Origin: Dactylosporangium aurantiacum
Lineage (GTDB): Bacteria > Actinomycetota > Actinomycetes > Mycobacteriales > Micromonosporaceae
DNA length: 64,000 nt
Assembly: GCF_000716715.1 (NCBI RefSeq)
Contig: NZ_JNYJ01000022.1
Coordinates: 1 to 64,000, forward strand
Direction: 5' to 3'
A program made the position numbers and the translations under genes. Every line of letters begins with the position of its first letter. The first letter of the stretch is position 1. The notes beneath the pieces are model-generated. The model was given only the letters and a program-made list of their open reading frames with translations. It did not search any database and was not told the origin of the DNA. Positions 45,037-54,227 of this stretch are shown one piece after another.

Positions 45037-45519
45037 ATGGCAGCCGTACGGCCCTACGTGCGACGCGACGGTGAAGGCGAGGCGCTGTGGTTCCTCGGCA
45101 GTCTGGTGACGGTCAAGGCGGCGGGTGCGCAGACGCGTGGACGGCTCACGGTCGTCGAGTTCGTCAACCCGCCCGGGTTCGCCCCGCCGCTGCACCGGCA
45201 CCTGGAAGAGGACGAGCTGTTCTACGTGCTGTCCGGCACGGCGCGGTTCCACTGCGACGGGCAGGTGCTGGAGGCCGGGCCCGGTGACTTCGTCGCGCTG
45301 CCGGCGACGCTGCCGCACACGTTCGTCGTCGGCGACGGTGAACCTTTGCGGACCCTGCAGATCACCACGCCGTCGGGCTTCGAGCGGTTCGCGGCGGCGG
45401 TCGGCGAGCCGGCACGGGAGCGGCGGCTGCCTGAGCCGGGGCCGGTCGACCCGGTCGCCCTCGGACACGCCGCGAACCTGCACGCGATCGAGCTGCTCGG
45501 CCCGCCGCCCGGGCACTGA
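45037..45519 (+). CDS. Cupin domain protein
   Basis: 160 aa. Single cupin: FAPPLHRHLEEDELFYVLSG (motif 1, G(X)5HXH(X)3-4E) and PATLPHTFVVGDGEPLRTLQ (motif 2). The metal-binding HxH, Glu and His are all present, so a dioxygenase or isomerase is possible; the family (quercetinase-like) does not fix a substrate. Start ATG 45037 behind GAGAGGG. Its stop is 8 bp from the 3' end of the convergent CUA tRNA gene. Confidence 0.88.
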   Translation: MAAVRPYVRRDGEGEALWFLGSLVTVKAAGAQTRGRLTVVEFVNPPGFAPPLHRHLEEDELFYVLSGTARFHCDGQVLEAGPGDFVALPATLPHTFVVGDGEPLRTLQITTPSGFERFAAAVGEPARERRLPEPGPVDPVALGHAANLHAIELLGPPPGH

Positions 45520-45527
45520 GCCCGAAG

Positions 45528-45602
45528 TGGCGCCTCAGACGGGAATCGAACCCGCTGCACGCTGTTTTAGAGACAGCTGCCCGACCGTCGGGCCCCTGAG
45601 GC
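45528..45602 (-). tRNA. tRNA with CUA anticodon (amber-decoding, amino acid unknown)
   Basis: A full cloverleaf is readable leftward: 7-bp acceptor (GCCTCAG with CTGAGGC), D-arm GCCC/GGGC, anticodon arm GCTGT-CTCTAAA-ACAGC, 5-nt variable loop GTGCA, T-arm GCGGG-TTCGATT-CCCGT, discriminator G and an encoded CCA. U33 is present and positions 34-36 are CUA, which pairs with UAG. Unusual points are G8 in place of U8 and a D-arm that can extend to 5 bp (GCCCG/CGGGC) with only a 5-nt loop. It is not tRNA-Pyl-like (normal variable loop and 5-bp anticodon stem). It starts 5 nt after the hairpin of the upstream operon, whose pth2-like gene has an in-frame UAG. The charging synthetase cannot be told from the sequence. 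Confidence 0.85.
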
Positions 45603-45607
45603 AAGAA

Positions 45608-45639
45608 GGGGTGGCCCTGCCCCGTGCCGGGGCCACCCC
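45608..45639 (-). terminator. Hairpin between the 81-aa gene and the CUA tRNA
   Basis: Ten-bp inverted repeat (GGGGTGGCCC, GGGCCACCCC) with a 12-nt GC-rich loop, followed leftward by TTCTT and then the first base of the tRNA. It may end the operon partially, or act as a processing leader for a tRNA made by read-through, because no separate promoter fits in the gap. Confidence 0.7.
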
Positions 45640-45650
45640 ATTGTGGACGG

Positions 45651-45896
45651 TCAGCGCAACTGGGTCTGGTCGATGCGGTCACGCAGCTGGTCGTCGGCGA
45701 CGCGGTCGCGGGCGGCGCGGAACTCGTCCGCGGTCAGCGACCGGCCGAGCTCGTCCAGCGTGCGCAGCACGAGCCGCTGGGAGACGACCCGCCGGTTGAG
45801 GGCGTCGAGCGCCGCGGCCTGCCGCAGCACCTTCGCCTGCAGCCAGCGGATCGCCTTGGGCAGGTCCGAGAGGTCCGCGATGAGGTCGGTGGTCAT
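45651..45896 (-). CDS. Small helical protein of the amber-tRNA operon
   Basis: 81 aa, almost wholly helical and charged: LIADLSDLPKAIRWLQAKVL, LNRRVVSQRLVLRTLDELGR and a closing DRVADDQLRDRIDQTQLR with coiled-coil character. No family recognised. Start ATG 45896; its ribosome site GGAGG is formed by the last codons and stop of the pth2-like gene 5 nt upstream, so translation is coupled to it. Role unknown; a partner or adaptor of the hydrolase is conceivable. Confidence 0.72.
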   Translation of the reverse strand: MTTDLIADLSDLPKAIRWLQAKVLRQAAALDALNRRVVSQRLVLRTLDELGRSLTADEFRAARDRVADDQLRDRIDQTQLR

Positions 45897-45901
45897 GGAT
45901 T

Positions 45902-46354
45902 TCACCTCCCTCCGCCGTCGACGGAGACCGCCCTGCGCGCACCGCCGGAGGCGGCCTCGTGGGCACCGCCGGAGGCGGGGCTTCGGGCACCGCCGGAGGC
46001 GGGGCGCAGCGCGAGCGGGAGGTGGGAGAGCAGCCGGTACGCGGCGGGCTCGACCGCGAGCGCGGTCAGGGCGCCGCCGAGGTCCGGCTCGCGGAAGCCG
46101 ACGTGCCGGTGCCCGGCGGCGGACGCCGCGACGCGCAGGCGGTCGAGGGCGTCCTCGTCGCGCGCGGCGACCAGGACGAGCGTGTTGGAGCCGGCGTGCC
46201 AGTCGCGGAACGTGTCAGGGTGGGCGACGGCGAAGTCGAGTGCGGCATGGGTCGCTTGCGTGGCCTGGATCCCGGGCGGCAGGTCGGCGCGGGTGACCAG
46301 ATACAGACGCGGGGTGCGAACCTAGAAGTGCGGCATGTGCTTGATGTTAGCCAT
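45902..46354 (-). CDS. Pth2-like peptidyl-tRNA hydrolase gene with an in-frame amber codon
   Basis: 151 codons. From ATG 46354 it reads MANIKHMPHF, then TAG at 46322-46324 (codon 11), then VRTPRLYLVTRADLPPGIQA and TQATHAALDFAVAHPDTFRD, SNTLVLVAARDEDALDRLRV and FREPDLGGALTALAV, to TGA at 45902. The part after TAG is a Pth2 (archaeal-type peptidyl-tRNA hydrolase) domain, here without the usual catalytic Lys segment GKGK. No ATG, GTG or TTG occurs in frame downstream of the TAG, so full-length product requires UAG decoding. The ATG overlaps the kinase stop (ATGGCTAA) and a second in-frame ATG is at 46336. The C-terminal ~30 residues are low-complexity repeats (PASGGA). Confidence 0.8.
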
Positions 46355-47027
46355 GCCAGCCCGTCAATGCCAGGATTTCCGTCGCGATGTCGGCGACGCT
46401 TCTGCCGTCGGTCGGGATCCGGTGTACCGACGCCGGCGCCAACGCCTCGAGGGATCTGGCGGCGGCGTCGCTGCGCTCGACGTGCTGCCGCAGCGCGGTG
46501 CCGATCTCGCGCCGGGCGAGGCGTTCGCGGGCGGTCGCGTCGGTGGAGGTGAGCAGCACGGCGGTGACGTGCGGGGCGTCGCCCATCGCGGCGGTGAGCG
46601 CGTCGACCTGCCGGACGCTGACGGTGTTGGTGTAGATCAGCCGGCGGTAGCCGAGGGCGCGGTAGTTGGCCCACATGGCGGCGAGGTTGCGCTCGGCGAG
46701 GTGATGCTCCCACGGCGGCGGGTGGGCGAGGTCGAGGTTGTCGCCCTCGATGACACAGTGCCGCACGCCGGCGGCGGCGAGCTGGGTGTGCAGCTCGACG
46801 GCGACGCTGCTCTTGCCGACCCCGGACCGGCCGCCGAGGAACAGCACCTCGCTCCGGCCACCACCCGAAGCCCCCGCGCGAGGCCCATCGGCCAACGCCC
46901 CCTCGCTGTGGCCGCCGACCGGCGGCGCCTCGCTGTGGCCGCCGGCCGGCGGCGCCTCGCTGTGACCGCTCACCGGCGGCGCCTCGCTGTGACCGCTCAC
47001 CGGCGGCGCCTCGCTGTGGTCGCTCAC
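46347..47027 (-). CDS. P-loop kinase-like protein with repeat N-terminus
   Basis: 226 aa from GTG 47027. Residues 1-~45 are repeats of GHSEAPPVS encoded by 27-bp DNA repeats. The body is a P-loop NTPase: VLFLGGRSGVGKSSVAVELH (Walker A), DNLDLAHPPPW, and TAVLLTSTDATARERLARRE, resembling the AAA_33/chloramphenicol phosphotransferase-like small-molecule kinases. Phosphorylation of a nucleoside, RNA end or small molecule is possible; none can be chosen from sequence. The GTG overlaps the previous stop (GTGA); because each repeat contains an in-frame GTGAGC, the true start could be in a later repeat. Confidence 0.8.
   Translation of the reverse strand: MSDHSEAPPVSGHSEAPPVSGHSEAPPAGGHSEAPPVGGHSEGALADGPRAGASGGGRSEVLFLGGRSGVGKSSVAVELHTQLAAAGVRHCVIEGDNLDLAHPPPWEHHLAERNLAAMWANYRALGYRRLIYTNTVSVRQVDALTAAMGDAPHVTAVLLTSTDATARERLARREIGTALRQHVERSDAAARSLEALAPASVHRIPTDGRSVADIATEILALTGWHG
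46901..47027. repeat. 27-bp tandem repeats inside the kinase gene
   Basis: CCTCGCTGTG recurs at 46901, 46928, 46955, 46982 and 47009, exactly 27 bp apart, with the rest of each unit nearly identical. The unit encodes the nonapeptide GHSEAPPVS and keeps frame. Copy number may differ between strains, changing only the length of the N-terminal tail. Confidence 0.9.
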
Positions 47028-47317
47028 CGGTGCGGGCAGCTGCCGGTGCTGATGACGGTCCGCGTCGGGCCGTCGAGGATGACGTAGATGTCGCCTTCGA
47101 CGATGTTGAGCCGGCCGCCGGGCATCGGGGCGCCGGTGCAGTAGCTGGGGACCGGCAGCCGGTGCGCGACCGACATCGGCGTGGGCGCGGTGGCCGGCGC
47201 GGCGGCGAGGAGCGCGAAGACCGCCACCGTCGCGGCCCTGGACCAGCCGCGACGGCCCGCCGGCGGCGGCGTGGCCGCGGGCGCCGGGGTGTCGAGGTCG
47301 ATGACGACGTCGCTCAT
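47024..47317 (-). CDS. Small membrane-anchored protein heading the amber-tRNA operon
   Basis: 97 aa. Cytoplasmic start MSDVVIDLDTPAPAATPPPA, one membrane segment (RAATVAVFALLAAAPATAP, ~27-47), then an extracytoplasmic tail with two cysteines (SYCTG and TGSCPHR). The N-terminus resembles that of larger actinomycete proteins with extracellular beta-propellers, so it may be a shortened relative. A TACCAT box (47326-47331) lies 8 nt before the ATG, fitting an actinobacterial -10 and a nearly leaderless transcript. Stop overlaps the kinase start. Confidence 0.68.
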   Translation of the reverse strand: MSDVVIDLDTPAPAATPPPAGRRGWSRAATVAVFALLAAAPATAPTPMSVAHRLPVPSYCTGAPMPGGRLNIVEGDIYVILDGPTRTVISTGSCPHR

Positions 47318-47331
47318 CGCCACCAATGGTA

Positions 47332-47359
47332 GGCCCCGGCGCGCGGACGCGCCGGGGCC
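47332..47359 (-). terminator. Terminator of the GH9 endoglucanase gene
   Basis: Perfect 12-bp inverted repeat (GGCCCCGGCGCG and complement) with a 4-nt CGGA loop, 10 bp past the endoglucanase stop. It ends right at the putative -10 of the following operon. Confidence 0.88.
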
Positions 47360-47369
47360 GTCGAACAGG

Positions 47370-50645
<3,276 letters not shown>

Positions 50646-50653
<8 letters not shown>

Positions 50654-51278
50654 GGCCGGGGAACTTCGCGGCGCGGCCGGTGCGCAGGTCGACGGCGGGG
50701 CCGGCGGACTTCGGCGGATCCGTGGTGAGCAGCGCGGTATGGCCGACGGGGACCCGCACGGCAATGATCATCGAGGCGACGGGGCTGCCGTCGGAGGGGT
50801 CGACCAGGGGGGCGGACTCGTACACCGCCGGGAGCGTACAAGCGGTCGCCGACGGGCAGCTGGTGCGCCACGCGTCGGCGGGTCGGGCGAAGACGGTCAC
50901 CGTGGTCAGGATCCGCGCCTTCTGGTCACCACCCGCCGGTCGCCGCACGAGGGCGAGGACGTACTCGGTGGCGTCGTCGTTGGCGATGAGCCCGTCGCCG
51001 TCCTTGCCCCAGGACACGTCGCGTTCCGTGGCGGCGTCGAGCTGTCTCGTGGTGACGACGGCGTCGATCCGGACGGTGTCGAGGTCGCCGCCGGTCGCCA
51101 CGGTCACCGGCCCGCCGGCGAGCCGCTCCAGCAGCGCCCGGTCGGCGTCGACGCAGCACTCGTCGTAGTTGGCCGGGGTGTCCTGGACCGCCTCGTCGAA
51201 CGTGTCCGCGAACGGGCCGATGCAGCCGAGCAGCATCACCGCCGCCGCGGCCAGGGGCCATGCCGTTGATCGTCTCAC
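50646..51278 (-). CDS. Lipoprotein of unknown function
   Basis: 210 aa. Signal ends in the lipobox VMLLGC, so it is a membrane-anchored surface lipoprotein. The mature part contains DECCVDADRALLERLAGGPV, four further cysteines overall and TTVTVFARPADAWRTSCPSA; no family recognised. Start chosen as GTG 51278, giving a standard lipoprotein signal; ATG 51296 would add six residues. Stop overlaps the DUF2809 gene start. Confidence 0.72.
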
Positions 51279-51320
51279 CGCGCCGAGTATGCCCACCCCA
51301 CGCCACCACGCGGGATTACC

Positions 51321-51332
51321 TGACTATAGTCA
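51321..51332 (+). promoter_or_regulatory. Operator palindrome overlapping the -10 of the MarR-GNAT gene
   Basis: TGACTATAGTCA is a perfect 12-bp palindrome; its centre TATAGT (51325-51330) is a good actinobacterial -10 box lying 7 nt before the GTG start. Binding of the encoded MarR domain here would block its own transcription. Confidence 0.75.
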
Positions 51333-51337
51333 GACAT

Positions 51338-52261
51338 GTGACCGAAGATCTGGTGGCGACCGTCCGCCGCTTCAACCGCACCGTGACGCAGCGCGTCGGC
51401 GCGCTCGACGACGAGTACCTGTCCCGGGGACGCCCGCTCGGCCAGGCCCGTCTGCTGTGGGAGATCGGTCCGGCCGGCGCCGAGGTCGCCGCCCTGCGGG
51501 CCCGGCTCGGCTTGGACGCCGGCTACCTGAGCCGCCTGCTGCGCGCGCTGGAGTCCGACGGTCTGGTGGTCGTCGCCGCCGGCACGGGTGGCGACGCCCG
51601 CGTGCGCGAGGTGACCCTGACCGCCGCCGGCCGGGCCGAGTGGACGCTGCTCGACCGCGGCTCCGACGACCTGGCCCAGTCGATCCTCGGCCCGCTCAGC
51701 ACCGGCCAGCGCACCCGCCTGGCGACCGCCATGGCCGAGGTCGAGCGGCTGCTCATGGCCTCGATGGTCGAGCTCGCCCCGTGCCCGCCCGGCGACCCGC
51801 GCGCCCGTGCCTGCCTGCGCGCGTACGCCCGCGAGCTGGCGCACCGCTTCGACGACGGCTTCGACACGACGGTCAGCGCCCCGGTCGACGACGACGACCT
51901 GGTCCCCCCGCGCGGCGTGTTCCTGCTCGCCACGCTGTCCGGCGAGCCGGTCGGCTGCGGCGCGCTGAAACTGCACCGCGACGCCCCCGCCGAGATCAAA
52001 CGCCTGTGGGTGTCGGGCACCGTGCGCGGCCTCGGCGTCGGCCGCCGCATCCTCACCGACCTGGAGCACCGCGCCGCCGAGGCCGGCCACCGCTCGGTCC
52101 GCCTGGACACCAACCGCAACCTCGTCGAGGCGATCCGCCTGTACCGTTCCAGCGGCTATGTGGAGGTGCCCCGCTACAACGACGAGGCGTACGCCCACCA
52201 CTGGTTCGAGAAGGCGCTGACCCCGGTCAGCAGCCCGGCTCCGGGCTCCCCGGGACACTGA
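51338..52261 (+). CDS. MarR-GNAT fusion protein
   Basis: 307 aa. Residues ~1-140 are a MarR winged helix (LRARLGLDAGYLSRLLRALE; wing GTGGDARVREVTLT). Residues ~150-300 are a GNAT acetyltransferase (IKRLWVSGTVRGLGVGRRIL; DTNRNLVEAIRLYRSSGYVE). This fusion is a known actinobacterial family in which regulator and enzyme sense or modify the same small molecule. GTG 51338 is 7 nt after the -10, so the transcript is effectively leaderless. Divergent from the lipoprotein gene. Confidence 0.92.
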   Translation: MTEDLVATVRRFNRTVTQRVGALDDEYLSRGRPLGQARLLWEIGPAGAEVAALRARLGLDAGYLSRLLRALESDGLVVVAAGTGGDARVREVTLTAAGRAEWTLLDRGSDDLAQSILGPLSTGQRTRLATAMAEVERLLMASMVELAPCPPGDPRARACLRAYARELAHRFDDGFDTTVSAPVDDDDLVPPRGVFLLATLSGEPVGCGALKLHRDAPAEIKRLWVSGTVRGLGVGRRILTDLEHRAAEAGHRSVRLDTNRNLVEAIRLYRSSGYVEVPRYNDEAYAHHWFEKALTPVSSPAPGSPGH

Positions 52262-52313
52262 ACGCGAGCGCCCCGCCCTCGCGGTACCTCGCCTTCGGCC
52301 GCCCTGATGCAGT

Positions 52314-52555
52314 GATGGTCGGGCAGCGCGGCGCCGTGGAGCAGGAGTGGGGCAACCTGCTGGCCCGCGTCCGGCGGGACGACGTCGGGTCGGTGCCGGT
52401 ACGTCGTCTGGTGGGACCACCCGTTCTACCCCGAGCCCTGTCACCGCCCGGTGGTGCAGCTCCTGACCACTGACGTGAGCGAGGCGGTCGCCCTGGCGGT
52501 CCTGTTGTCCCGGGCCTGGCAGGCCGGGCCCGACCGAGCCGGCGGCTCCGCGTAG
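52314..52555 (+). pseudogene. Frameshifted hypothetical gene
   Basis: An N-terminal frame from ATG 52314 reads QRGAVEQEWGNLLARVRRDD; a second frame then gives YVVWWDHPFYPEPCHRPVVQ and LLSRAWQAGPDRAGG to TAG 52553-52555. The two make a coherent small protein only if the frame changes near 52395. Family not recognised. Probably a degraded gene. Confidence 0.5.
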
Positions 52556-52611
52556 GCCGCCGCGGTCCTACCGGCGGATGTGGCAGGTCCCCACCTGGAT
52601 CGCTGTCCTGG

Positions 52612-53343
52612 TCACCTCGCTTTGTGCAGGTAGAAGGGCTTGCCGGCGGGGTCGAGCAGGACTCGGCAGCTCGGGCCGGCGGCGGCCGTGGTGGCGCCCA
52701 GGCTCAGGGCCGCCCGTTCGGCCTCGTCGAGGTCGTCGGCCGTGACGTCCAGGTGGAGCTGCCGCGGGTGGGCCGGGTCCGGCCAGCGGGGTGGGGCGTA
52801 GCCGGCGACCCGCTGGAACAGCACCGGCCGGGTGCCGGGTTCGCCGATCATCGCGTTGTCGTCGTCGCTGTAGGTCAGAGGTTTGCCGAGCAGGGCGGTG
52901 TAGAAGAAGCTCAGCAGCAGCGGGTCGGGGCAGTCCAGGACCGGGCCGAGCAGCTGGACGCCGGGGGCGCCGGGCTGCCAGCAGAGGTCGAACGGGTGCC
53001 CGGCCGGGTCGGCGACGGTGAGCCAGCGGTCGTTGCGGCGCAGCAGGGTGCCACCGAGGGACTCCGCGCGGCGCAGGGCCGGCTCCAGGTCGGGGACACG
53101 CAGGTCCAGGTGCGCCTGCTGCGGGCGCTCCTGGCCGGGCCACCGCGGCGGGCGGTGGTCCGGGGCGTGCTGGAAGCCGACCGTCCAGCCGTCGCCGGCG
53201 TCCAGCGCCGCCCGGCCACCGGCGTCCGGCCGCGAGGGCGGGGCGGCGGGCGACAAGGGCCAGCCGGTCAGGTCGCGGTAGAACGCGGCCAGCGCCCGGT
53301 GCTCAGCGGCGTCGAGGACGACCGCGACCAGGTTCCCGATCAT
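52612..53343 (-). CDS. VOC family protein with two glyoxalase-like domains
   Basis: 243 aa. Two tandem domains: VAVVLDAAEHRALAAFYRDL at the start and LGPVLDCPDPLLLSFFYTAL at ~131, each followed by the HLDL/HLDV block (QQAHLDLRVP; RQLHLDVTAD) and a closing DPAGHPFDL / DPAGKPFYL. Tandem VOC proteins fold like single-chain dimers. Function unknown. Start ATG 53343. Confidence 0.9.
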   Translation of the reverse strand: MIGNLVAVVLDAAEHRALAAFYRDLTGWPLSPAAPPSRPDAGGRAALDAGDGWTVGFQHAPDHRPPRWPGQERPQQAHLDLRVPDLEPALRRAESLGGTLLRRNDRWLTVADPAGHPFDLCWQPGAPGVQLLGPVLDCPDPLLLSFFYTALLGKPLTYSDDDNAMIGEPGTRPVLFQRVAGYAPPRWPDPAHPRQLHLDVTADDLDEAERAALSLGATTAAAGPSCRVLLDPAGKPFYLHKAR

Positions 53344-53363
53344 CCGCCGAGGATAGGCGGCCG

Positions 53364-54179
53364 CTACTCGGCGGCGCCCATGACGAGGCCCTCGATGGTG
53401 TGCTTCTGGTTGATCGGGGTCAGCGCGTCCACGACCGGGCAGTGCAGGTGGTCGCGGACCGCCTGCGGCAGCGCCGCCCAGTAGTCCCCGGTGACGGCCA
53501 TGTCGTGGCGGTCGGCGTTGCCGGCGTCGGGGGCGTCGACGCCGAGGACCAGGACCGGGCGCGGGGTGTCGGAGATGTTGGCGGTGCCGCGGTGGATGGT
53601 GAGCGCGGAGCGGGCGGAGATGTCGCCGCGGCGGGGGTACTTGCGGACCGCCAGCTCGCGGTACCGCTGCCAACGCTCCTTCGGCGGGAACATGCCGTGG
53701 GCGAAGTCGGGCTCGTCGTCGAACTGGGTGCCGGGCGCGATCTCGAAGGGGCCCATGGCCTCGACGGTGTCGACGCCGGTGAGGTTGAAGGCGAGGGAGT
53801 TGAGGCGGCGCTCGCGCCGGGTGGCGTCGGGCATCGGGAAGTCGCGGTGCCACGGCTGGTCGACGGCGCCGGGCAGCGGGACGTCGAAGCCCAGCTCAAC
53901 GATCTCGTACCGCGGGCCGAGCACGGCGGCGCACACGGCGGTGACCCACGGGTGCGTGACCAGGTCGACGAAGCCGCGCAGCTGCTCGGGGTGGATCTCG
54001 ACGTAATAGCGGTTGGGGCCGCGGCCGACCGCGCCGCCGGGGCGGTCGAGGGCGTCGGTGAACGCGAGCTCGATGTCCTCGCGCATCCGGTCGGCCCATT
54101 CGGGGGTGAAGGCACCGGGGCAGGCGGTGATGCCGTCGCGGTAGATGTCGTCGCGGGCACGGTCGGCGGAGAGCGTCAT
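53364..54179 (-). CDS. Phytanoyl-CoA dioxygenase (PhyH) family protein
   Basis: 271 aa Fe(II)/2-oxoglutarate oxygenase. The iron-binding HxD is in QPWHRDFPMPD (~111-121) and the distal His in LTIHRGTANISDTPRPVLVL (~205-224), with the Arg that binds 2-oxoglutarate shortly after. A role in hydroxylating a small molecule is expected; substrate unknown. Divergent from the LacI gene at 54228 around a 26-bp perfect palindrome, so it is very probably under LacI-type control and tied to sugar or polyol use. Confidence 0.9.
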   Translation of the reverse strand: MTLSADRARDDIYRDGITACPGAFTPEWADRMREDIELAFTDALDRPGGAVGRGPNRYYVEIHPEQLRGFVDLVTHPWVTAVCAAVLGPRYEIVELGFDVPLPGAVDQPWHRDFPMPDATRRERRLNSLAFNLTGVDTVEAMGPFEIAPGTQFDDEPDFAHGMFPPKERWQRYRELAVRKYPRRGDISARSALTIHRGTANISDTPRPVLVLGVDAPDAGNADRHDMAVTGDYWAALPQAVRDHLHCPVVDALTPINQKHTIEGLVMGAAE

Positions 54180-54188
54180 CCCCCGATG

Positions 54189-54214
54189 TTGCAACGTTGC
54201 ATGCAACGTTGCAA
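54189..54214. promoter_or_regulatory. Perfect 26-bp palindrome, LacI-type operator
   Basis: Two overlapping TTGCAACGTTGCAA-type boxes share their ends to make a 26-bp perfect palindrome centred on TGCA, 10 bp before the PhyH start and 14 bp before the LacI start. The central CG with TTGCAA arms is the classic LacI/GalR-family operator. Confidence 0.9.
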
Positions 54215-54227
54215 GTGGTGGCCTACG

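Noticed and set aside
45528..45602. tRNA considered a pyrrolysine tRNA
   Set aside because: Variable loop is 5 nt and anticodon stem 5 bp, unlike tRNA-Pyl, and no pylS or pylBCD is in the window.
45624..46325. Plus-strand open frames opposite the Pth2-like and 81-aa genes
   Set aside because: Composition is Arg/Ser-rich shadow of the minus-strand genes; the minus strand carries recognisable domains and coupled starts.
45902..46354. In-frame TAG treated simply as a pseudogene mutation
   Set aside because: The domain after the TAG is otherwise intact with no frameshift, the reading frame is tightly coupled to both neighbours, and a CUA tRNA lies 300 bp beyond the gene. A pseudogene cannot be excluded but is the less likely reading.
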